NCBI GenBank assembly: GCA_026702845.1
Contig: JADCLS010000003.1
Coordinates: 335,978 to 399,977, forward strand
Length of the DNA: 64,000 bases
Source of the DNA: Candidatus Heimdallarchaeota archaeon
GTDB taxonomy: Archaea; Asgardarchaeota; Heimdallarchaeia; Heimdallarchaeales; Kariarchaeaceae
Direction of reading: 5' to 3'
Numbering within the stretch: position 1 is the stretch's first letter; each line of letters starts with the position of its first letter. Positions 57,505 to 64,000 of this stretch are shown piece after piece. The translations under genes were made by a program, and so were the position numbers. Under the pieces are notes generated by a model that was given only the letters and a program-made list of their open reading frames with translations, searched no databases and had not been told where the DNA came from.

Positions 57505-57819
57505 CCTGTAATCATATCATCCAGGTCAGTTTTCAGAAGATTTATGTAGGTGCTCTATAGCTGCATTCCATACCTATTTTGATCAAAAGGATTGATCAGG
57601 GTTGTCTGAGTAGCAAATCCAGAACCACTAATTAATCTGTCTAATCAATGCAGTTTCAATTACAATTCCTCTTTGCCATGGAATAAAAATAAATTTTTTT
57701 GGAATTTTTTTGGTAAATCTTCTAATTACGAAATTTTCACATATGGTTGGGAATATGGACAATCAAAAGTTATACTGTCAATCACATAGTTTTATATTGT
57801 ATAATGAATAAGAATACGC
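57505..57819. other. Intergenic stretch, nothing recognised
   Basis: No gene or RNA is evident. A TATA box (tttatattg, 57791-57799) at its right end serves the next gene. Confidence 0.5.
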
Positions 57820-58140
57820 ATGAAAAAATACATGAGATTCTATACACTGAACTCAGAGAAAACACCAACTGATTTTATTACCATGTTGGGACAGATACCA
57901 GGAGTGGATATTGGTGAAATTATAGAAGATGAGGGGCAAATATATGTGGAATTTACCTATCTTTATTATGAATTTTCATTGCACAATCCCGATGGAGGAC
58001 AGGAGTACTGGTTCTTCTATTTAGTTCATCCGAAAGCTGATATATATTATAAACGACTATCTGCACTAATTGATGCATTCAACAATACATGGCTCAATTC
58101 ATACTGTGCTGATACAGTTGAACTTGATGTTGAATTTTGA
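57820..58140 (+). CDS. Small HNP-YWxxY family protein, copy 3
   Basis: MKKYMRFYTL at the start, QIYVEF in the middle, SLHNP then YWFFYLV, and a C-terminal helix match the genes at 10287 and 17757. It has an extra acidic tail (ADTVELDVEF). A clear TATA box is 25 bases before the ATG. No known family; probably cytosolic. Confidence 0.77.
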   Translation: MKKYMRFYTLNSEKTPTDFITMLGQIPGVDIGEIIEDEGQIYVEFTYLYYEFSLHNPDGGQEYWFFYLVHPKADIYYKRLSALIDAFNNTWLNSYCADTVELDVEF

Positions 58141-58147
58141 AACTAAT

Positions 58148-58348
58148 ATGCAATTGAAGAACAGCTATATATTCCCTTCATCCCTGGTTTTAGATTATCT
58201 TTCTGGTCCATATTTTGTACTGTATCAACTAAGAAATGACTTGGATCTCACTGGCACCCCACAAACACCAAAGTTCTTTAGAGAACTGAAAATTTACTAT
58301 CCAGTTGCTTATTATTTCAAGAAGACAAAATCAACTACTATTATTTGA
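58148..58348 (+). CDS. Hypothetical 66-residue protein
   Basis: An ATG 7 bases after the preceding stop opens a 66-residue frame, aromatic and basic (for example FFRELKIYYPVAYYFKK), without a signal peptide. The tight spacing suggests co-transcription with the small HNP-YW gene. It could instead be chance. Confidence 0.4.
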   Translation: MQLKNSYIFPSSLVLDYLSGPYFVLYQLRNDLDLTGTPQTPKFFRELKIYYPVAYYFKKTKSTTII

Positions 58349-58514
58349 AATGAGATACTTTAATCAAAATAATTTTTGTAGATAATTCATCTTCTTCTGG
58401 AAAATATCTAGAGATCCTTTGTTGTTATTTTTTTTTATCTAGACAAATTGAATTTTTCAATCTCAAGGCCAGTCCTTGCATTGATTTATTAGGGAGATGA
58501 TGCCCTAGTGGTAT

Positions 58515-60704
58515 ATGGTAGCCGGGATATTTAGTTTTTTCATTCAGAAGATCATCGAGCCCCTGGAATTGGAGGTAAAGGATGAGGATCTTAAGAGTCA
58601 GTCCTTTGCTTCATTAAACAAGAGGCAGGAAGATATCAAAGTAGATTTGGTGGCAGAGGATTCGAAACTTGGTGTTGTTATTCAGATAATCTATCTTCTG
58701 GGATTTTTGGGGTTCATTGTGGGCCTGTTTGCAGTAATAGCCACAGATAATATCGAGCTATTTGCTTCATTATTAAGACCTATAGCCCCATTATTTATAT
58801 TTTTCATCGGTACTTTTGAATCTGCCAACATATACCGAATGCTTCTGGGATTTCTTATCACATTTGTGATTTTTGGAGGGTTCATTGTGGGGATTATGGG
58901 GATATTGAAGATCCTTCCCAAGTTACCTAGGAAGGAGGTGATATTCTTCTTCACATACAAGGAGGGATCAAATGATGGCAATCTTATCATTTCAGCCATG
59001 CAATCACTGGGCCTGCATGAGGATATTCCATTCCTTGGAGTTGAGCTGAAAATTTACCCAGATTACCTAAACATGTCATCCTTCAGCATCAGAGGTAGGA
59101 CATACCATGTAGAAAGGGTTGTAAAAGCTATAGCCAGCTTTCTGGACAGGAACCTAAAGTATAATCCTAAAATGGATGAGAATGTGGAGGATAGAGAATG
59201 GCATCAGAAAGATGGAATATTCTCAACTCTTCCCGTGAAAACGGGATCAAATAGGCTAAAGGGAAATTATATCGAATGGATTGTATTGATATCCCTTTTC
59301 TACTTTATTTTTATGTTCAAAATGTTCTTAGATAGTACAGATCCCTATTACCTGTTTATCCCCCTGTTTTTTGGCCAGAAAATATTCAACTTCCTCAGAT
59401 ACTCCATATTCTATCGCAAAATCCTCATCGAGCATCCAGAGGCAGAAATATCATACTTCTCTGATTTTCTTCAGCTTGAGCTCAGACAGAAGCTAGATTT
59501 CACAGATCATCCAAAATTTGAATGCCTTTACTGGAAAGATGGCATACGATTTCAGTGGCAGGATAGATCAAAAAATATCCCTGATAAACATTTCTTTCTG
59601 CAGATGCTGGTTCCAAGATCAAAGTATCAACAGCTACTTGAGCATGTGAGCCTAAGGATTAATTCCATAAGAATTCCTACTCCTGAACTATATGGTTCGC
59701 TCTGGGAGGATATAGATAATGAGAAGGAACTTGAGAAGGATGATGATGTGAAATTGGAGGAATTTGAAGGAAAAACAGCACACAAATCCCTCCCCCTCAA
59801 AGGGATCAAGGGTTTATGGAATGGATTTATCGTAATTGCCCCATCATTACTGATGATCATTATAATGGCCATCTCATTCAGCTCAGATCCATCAAGCTAT
59901 GGTGAACTAGCTATGAGTTATGAATCCGATGGCTCAACAGTTATTGCATACACAGCACCTGAGAATTCCCGATATATGTTTGTAATCACCGTTGAGAATG
60001 AAACAGGATACTATTTTGAGTTCATGTACAATTACAGCATCAATGGGGAGAGGGTAAAAGACTATGATCGGCACTGGGGCAATGGTGACAGCCACATTAG
60101 CACAATGAATGAACTCTATTTGCTTAACCAGGGTGATATATTCCAGCTGAACTACACTGGACCATATCAGATGAGATTCACCATCTATATCGATTATCCC
60201 TTCCCCGGTGAGACTTTATTTCCAGTTATTATCTTCCTTGCACTGGCTATGGCCCCCATATTCATAATCGTGAGAAAGGGTTTCTATGCACATAGCAAAG
60301 ACTATAGCATGGTACCCGATACGGTTGGGGAATTTTACAATACCGGCTTGGATCACTCACATAAGAGATCACTTCCCTGGCCACTGCTAATACTCATCGA
60401 TGCAGTGATACAGGTAATGTTTATAGTTTTTGTATTGCTATTCTCTGATAATGTTGATGAATTCATCAATATACCATTATACCACTACGGATCCTATTAT
60501 ATCTTCAACTTTATGATGATCCTACTTGCCCTGAACTCGTTCAGGTTATTTGTTTTAAGAAATTTCATCATCAGGGATGAGGCATACAGGTATGTTATCA
60601 TCTATGCCGTGATCATCACCTTAATTCAGCAGCTGCTGGTACATAATGGCATATCTATCCTGTTCAAGGAGATGTATCTGCACATTCTGGGGTGGTTCAC
60701 ATGA
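58515..60704 (+). CDS. Large polytopic membrane protein, partner of the S2P gene
   Basis: 729 residues: two to four helices near the N-terminus, a soluble region of about 150 residues, two helices near 260-300, a second soluble region with a very acidic segment (EDIDNEKELEKDDDVKLEEF), a helix, a beta-type outer domain (about 475-560) and four or five more helices. No family recognised. Its TGA overlaps the ATG of the site-2 protease (ATGA at 60701-60704), so the two are translated together and probably act together, perhaps as protease and regulator or substrate receptor. Confidence 0.75.
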   Translation: MVAGIFSFFIQKIIEPLELEVKDEDLKSQSFASLNKRQEDIKVDLVAEDSKLGVVIQIIYLLGFLGFIVGLFAVIATDNIELFASLLRPIAPLFIFFIGTFESANIYRMLLGFLITFVIFGGFIVGIMGILKILPKLPRKEVIFFFTYKEGSNDGNLIISAMQSLGLHEDIPFLGVELKIYPDYLNMSSFSIRGRTYHVERVVKAIASFLDRNLKYNPKMDENVEDREWHQKDGIFSTLPVKTGSNRLKGNYIEWIVLISLFYFIFMFKMFLDSTDPYYLFIPLFFGQKIFNFLRYSIFYRKILIEHPEAEISYFSDFLQLELRQKLDFTDHPKFECLYWKDGIRFQWQDRSKNIPDKHFFLQMLVPRSKYQQLLEHVSLRINSIRIPTPELYGSLWEDIDNEKELEKDDDVKLEEFEGKTAHKSLPLKGIKGLWNGFIVIAPSLLMIIIMAISFSSDPSSYGELAMSYESDGSTVIAYTAPENSRYMFVITVENETGYYFEFMYNYSINGERVKDYDRHWGNGDSHISTMNELYLLNQGDIFQLNYTGPYQMRFTIYIDYPFPGETLFPVIIFLALAMAPIFIIVRKGFYAHSKDYSMVPDTVGEFYNTGLDHSHKRSLPWPLLILIDAVIQVMFIVFVLLFSDNVDEFINIPLYHYGSYYIFNFMMILLALNSFRLFVLRNFIIRDEAYRYVIIYAVIITLIQQLLVHNGISILFKEMYLHILGWFT

Positions 60705-61618
60705 AGATAGAATATATTTTGATCGGAGTCTATGTTGTGATCTCCTCAGCACTGTATTACAAGAAGAAATCAATTCTCGGCTTTCAGCTGTTTCCCATGG
60801 GCCTATCTACAAAGTTGCTCAATTCATTCCTGGATAGAATGGGTAAGAAGTACCGGTTACCGTTGAATAGAATGGCAGATTTCCTCTTTATCGTGCTCAG
60901 GTACACACCCTTTATCGTGCTCGCATCACTATTTGCCCCCTTACTATTGAATATCGCCTATCGAAATGGAATCGTGGCACTACTGCCAGTTATTGATACT
61001 ATCAGCTTCTTTACAGATCTGGATTTCTCAGCCCCTGAATTCTGGATACTTGCATTTATCTCCATATTACTGCATGAATTCTTCCATGGATTTCTTGCAG
61101 GATCAAATGATGTGCCCATCTTATCAGTTGGGTCAATAGGCATCCCAAATTATCTGTTTTTGGGGTATGTTATGCTGGATTACACTCTTGATTCTCATGA
61201 ACCCGAGGAGAAAACCGAGGAACAGATACTAGATGAGATACAGCAACACTATATGAAACTGGATAAGAAACGGGCAACAGAGAAGAAGAATACCAAGGTG
61301 GATCCTTTTGTAGATTTTGATGACGAGAAGAGGATGAAGCTAGAACGAGTGATTTCTTCAGGCCTGATGGCAAACTTTGTGCTTCTAGTCTTTGGATTAA
61401 TTCTATTCCTTGCATTCAATAGTTACTGGGGCCATTTGCTGATAACGATCAATATCAACCTAATCGTTCTCAACCTGTTACCATTGAGCTTCACCGATGG
61501 AGGAAAGATACTCAAGCTATTCATTCGCAGGAGGAACCACGCTTTCAATGCCCAGGCAATGAATCAGATAATGGATAAGATCTCTGTCATTGCTCTGATG
61601 ATATTTTTGATTGGATAA
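60701..61618 (+). CDS. Site-2-protease-like M50 intramembrane metalloprotease
   Basis: The zinc motif HEFFH is in a membrane helix (about residues 125-129), and the third ligand is in NLLPLSFTDGGKIL near the C-terminus, the classic N-x-x-P/DGG motif of the M50 family. A charged cytosolic insertion of about 60 residues (EEKTEEQILDE) lies between them. Such enzymes cut membrane-spanning segments, often to release regulators. No PDZ domain is seen. It follows and overlaps the large membrane gene. The start is the ATG in ATGA 60701. Confidence 0.88.
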   Translation: MKIEYILIGVYVVISSALYYKKKSILGFQLFPMGLSTKLLNSFLDRMGKKYRLPLNRMADFLFIVLRYTPFIVLASLFAPLLLNIAYRNGIVALLPVIDTISFFTDLDFSAPEFWILAFISILLHEFFHGFLAGSNDVPILSVGSIGIPNYLFLGYVMLDYTLDSHEPEEKTEEQILDEIQQHYMKLDKKRATEKKNTKVDPFVDFDDEKRMKLERVISSGLMANFVLLVFGLILFLAFNSYWGHLLITININLIVLNLLPLSFTDGGKILKLFIRRRNHAFNAQAMNQIMDKISVIALMIFLIG

Positions 61619-61758
61619 ACCCAAATAGGATCATGGTATAGTAAGGGTTAGCAGCCGTTATTTAATGAAAATTTAGATAAACTCTTTAGTTCTTGAGACC
61701 ACCATTTTTGGAAGCTGATCATTAAGATCATTCTTATGAATCATCATTATTTTATGTT

Positions 61759-63087
61759 TCAAGTTTTTAATTCTCTGATATCACGTATTTTCGGGTTGTG
61801 AGAACCACAGTACGGACAGGTCTCTCTTGTTTTCAGCCAGTACTTGATATGAGAGGTATGAGCATAGGAATTACAACATACAAGCTGGGAAATCTGCTCA
61901 TCAGGTTCAGGATTGATGTAGCAGATGATACAAATCGGGGATAGATGGCCACAGTGAATACATGTTTTCCCTATCAGTGGAATCTCCCTGCAACATTGAC
62001 TGCACAGGTATGCTCCAATCTCATTGGTGATTGTTTGGATGGCTCTTTTCTCAAAAAATGTCATTTTATCACGGATTCTGTATAAGATATATCCTTGTGG
62101 TAACAGATATGTCCTTATTTTTCCTTCAGACTGCACAAGTAAACTACTACCAGTACTTCGTATTCCTGTATTTTTGAAGAGATCTAGGATCTGATCCAAT
62201 ATGCTGGCATTGTAAGATGTTAGAATAAGCAAGGTTTCTGTTAATTCATCCGTTTCTATGAAATATTTGTGATTGAAACCATAAATATCCAATTTCTTGC
62301 GATTTTTGAACCGTTCTGTCCTGGTCTGCCTTCTTAGAGTAAACACAGGGAGCTCAAGACCAAGGAATTCCACAGTTATTCCCACATTATGCTCGAAAGC
62401 CGATGGTATGCTTATCCTGAGTATCTCGGATTGTATGATAACTAGATCATCGATAACGCTAATTTCACCATATTTCGTGTATCGTGAGGCAAATCCCGGC
62501 TTTTGAATCTTGTTCTGATATTCCATCTCTTTAGTTAAGTAAATATCTATGCCTGGGTAATTCTCTCTCTTCTCCGAGATAAATATGGGTACATCAAGCT
62601 CCAGATAATGAAGAAATGTGGATAATTCACCAAGGTTCTTCATAGGTTTTAAAGGAATGGTCATTTTTCCTCTTGTACATAATAGCTCCTTAGTATCCTG
62701 AAATATTCTCCAAATGGCCATCTGATCTATTTGTCCTATGTAGGAATATAGGAAAACAAGATCTTTGTCCTTTCTATCAAGCTTTACTCTTTGATTATTG
62801 GGAAGGAATTCTTGAATATCATAAAATCCTCCATTATACCTCACAGAGAAAACCCTATCTGATAGAATCTCCAGAGCTGAATTGGTAATTTCTATCTGAA
62901 TATGATATCGGATTTTTGCTGGGGTAAGCAAACCACCATCATATTTTCTCTCCTCGATCTCCACCTTCATTAGATCTTTTTCTAGAGTGAGTGTATTTGA
63001 TAGCTCTTCAATCTCCACCTTAATAGGATCTTTTGATAAAGTAAGTGTATTTGATAGCTCTTCAATTGTAAACTCTCTACATCTCAA
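61759..63087 (-). CDS. Zinc-ribbon plus RING-like protein, copy B
   Basis: The last 90 residues match copy A at 51517 in every metal position: CSQC, CIHCG, then CIIC, VCCNSYAHTSH, WL and CPYC. The N-terminal 350 residues are not obviously alike and form an unrecognised beta-rich region. The first 50 residues contain a perfect in-frame tandem duplication of 18 residues (EELSNTLTL...KVEI). The start appears to be TTG 63087. The shared C-terminal module on differing N-termini suggests an adaptor or E3-like role; ubiquitin partners are not in the window. Confidence 0.7.
   Translation of the reverse strand: MRCREFTIEELSNTLTLSKDPIKVEIEELSNTLTLEKDLMKVEIEERKYDGGLLTPAKIRYHIQIEITNSALEILSDRVFSVRYNGGFYDIQEFLPNNQRVKLDRKDKDLVFLYSYIGQIDQMAIWRIFQDTKELLCTRGKMTIPLKPMKNLGELSTFLHYLELDVPIFISEKRENYPGIDIYLTKEMEYQNKIQKPGFASRYTKYGEISVIDDLVIIQSEILRISIPSAFEHNVGITVEFLGLELPVFTLRRQTRTERFKNRKKLDIYGFNHKYFIETDELTETLLILTSYNASILDQILDLFKNTGIRSTGSSLLVQSEGKIRTYLLPQGYILYRIRDKMTFFEKRAIQTITNEIGAYLCSQCCREIPLIGKTCIHCGHLSPICIICYINPEPDEQISQLVCCNSYAHTSHIKYWLKTRETCPYCGSHNPKIRDIRELKT
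62956..63063 (-). repeat. Two 54-bp in-frame tandem repeats
   Basis: They encode EELSNTLTLSKDPIKVEI and EELSNTLTLEKDLMKVEI, near the N-terminus of the RING-like protein. The high similarity implies a recent slip or duplication. Confidence 0.85.
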
Positions 63088-63185
63088 CAGATTTACATAA
63101 TTATTATATCACACAAAATAATGGAAATATAATAAAAACTCTTAGAATAGTTCATCTCAACGGAACACTCAACGAGGAAATTTTT

Positions 63186-63998
63186 ATGGATGCTGATGAA
63201 AATTATGAATATGTTTTAAGTAATGGTTATTTACCTAAGCCTTCCTTAACTGATGAACACTTGAATTCGATATTTTCACTTATAATTTCAAATGAAGTCC
63301 TAGATACTTCAAATATGTTTAATGATGTGTTTGATATAAAATATGAAATCGAGGCAGAGGACTTTAATTCCAATCAATTAACAAATATAATCTTACTTTA
63401 TAAACATGAAAGAACTAAAGAAGTTATCGAAGAACTAAATCAAGAAATTAATTTATTTGATAATAAAGGTGAAAAAGTCGATTTCATGTCATTATTAGAG
63501 GTTGTAACTAGTGATGATTTTGTTGATAATTATAAGAGGTGTATTCCAGATTCTAATTTCGATAGCAGAATTTACGATGAATTAATTTATGATAGATTTG
63601 ACAAATATTCTACCTTTAAAGTAACTTATAACGATGGGAAGGTATTTGGTCTTAAGAATCTGTTAGGGGTGAATGTGTTACAAGACATAGAATCTACAAA
63701 TTACTTTGAATTTGTTAATTATCGGACAGCAATTATCCCTTCATATGCAGGTGCCAATAATATCTATAACGGAGAGTCTCTTATATCCAATATATACAAT
63801 TTATTTGGACCAAATGCTGAAATAAATGAAGTAACTACAACTGCGTATACAATATCTATCAATAATTTTGTAGATCTCTATAAGCTAAAATACTTTGAAT
63901 TGATTGGGGAATCTAAGAATCTAAATATTTTTGAATATAGGGCTCAGTCCAATTTCATGTTGATATTTGAATTAGTAAATTTTAGAAATACACAGTAG
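63186..63998 (+). CDS. AT-rich unknown protein
   Basis: 270 residues, rich in Asn, Ile, Asp and Tyr, without signal peptide, membrane helix or a known motif. The codons are markedly more AT-rich than those of neighbouring genes. A Shine-Dalgarno-like GAGG lies about 9 bases before the ATG, and the nearest TATA-like box is near 63137, so a leadered message is likely. Together these hint at a foreign origin, perhaps from a virus or plasmid, but nothing in the protein shows it. Confidence 0.6.
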   Translation: MDADENYEYVLSNGYLPKPSLTDEHLNSIFSLIISNEVLDTSNMFNDVFDIKYEIEAEDFNSNQLTNIILLYKHERTKEVIEELNQEINLFDNKGEKVDFMSLLEVVTSDDFVDNYKRCIPDSNFDSRIYDELIYDRFDKYSTFKVTYNDGKVFGLKNLLGVNVLQDIESTNYFEFVNYRTAIIPSYAGANNIYNGESLISNIYNLFGPNAEINEVTTTAYTISINNFVDLYKLKYFELIGESKNLNIFEYRAQSNFMLIFELVNFRNTQ

Positions 63999-64000
63999 TA

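Noticed and set aside
1..64000. CRISPR arrays, rRNA genes, complete insertion sequences or prophage
   Set aside because: No regularly spaced repeats, rRNA signatures, transposases or integrases were found.

Overview
The window looks like chromosomal DNA of an archaeon, most consistent with an Asgard (Promethearchaeota) lineage, possibly Heimdallarchaeia-like; I cannot place it further. The signs are: TATA-like boxes centred about 26 bases before many start codons, so that many messages appear leaderless; a tRNA-Asn gene without an encoded CCA; two Roadblock/LC7 proteins; two proteins ending in RING-like zinc fingers; and many secreted proteins anchored by a C-terminal helix with a basic tail. 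Base composition is moderately AT-rich, most genes are monocistronic, and strand changes are frequent.

Layout. 1-11.7 kb: zinc-ribbon membrane proteins, two short-repeat proteins (an 11-unit I-H-x-V repeat and a 7 x 14-residue G-F/Y repeat), a surface-anchored GH53 galactanase, an FG-GAP-type propeller protein, a secreted protein flanked by 71-bp direct repeats, an AAA/DUF4143 ATPase and two small membrane proteins, one apparently frameshifted. 12.4-14.1 kb: an extremely AT-rich gene desert. 14.2-28.8 kb: HAD-like protein, two conserved unknowns, DUF1152 protein, TPR proteins, membrane FKBP, Roadblock pair around a membrane protein, nucleoside-phosphorylase-like protein and SGNH hydrolase. 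28.9-30.6 kb: a second AT-rich desert that shares a collinear 131-bp block with the first. 31-41.2 kb: zinc ribbon, NTF2-like protein, a serpin remnant, cytochrome P450, FMN-binding protein, a membrane metallophosphoesterase, an RHH/zinc protein and two Lrp-like regulators. 41.3-57.5 kb: giant repeat surface protein, stand-alone pyruvate-kinase alpha/beta domain, a degenerate Fic protein, amidase, ClC channel with CBS domains, a RING-like protein beside tRNA-Asn, and beta-helix and other surface proteins. 57.8-64 kb: small paralogues, a membrane protein/site-2 protease operon, a second RING-like protein and an AT-rich unknown gene.

How they fit together. The dominant theme is the cell surface: about ten proteins carry a signal peptide, several with Ser/Thr-rich stems and membrane tails, together with a secreted FKBP and a site-2 protease that may process membrane proteins. 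A second theme is eukaryote-like or signalling modules (Roadblock, RING-like, Fic, TPR, serpin remnant). The P450 hints at contact with oxygen. No complete mobile element, CRISPR array or rRNA was seen. The best candidate for something undescribed is the pair of AT-rich deserts with their shared block and bounding motif; the RING-like pair is second.
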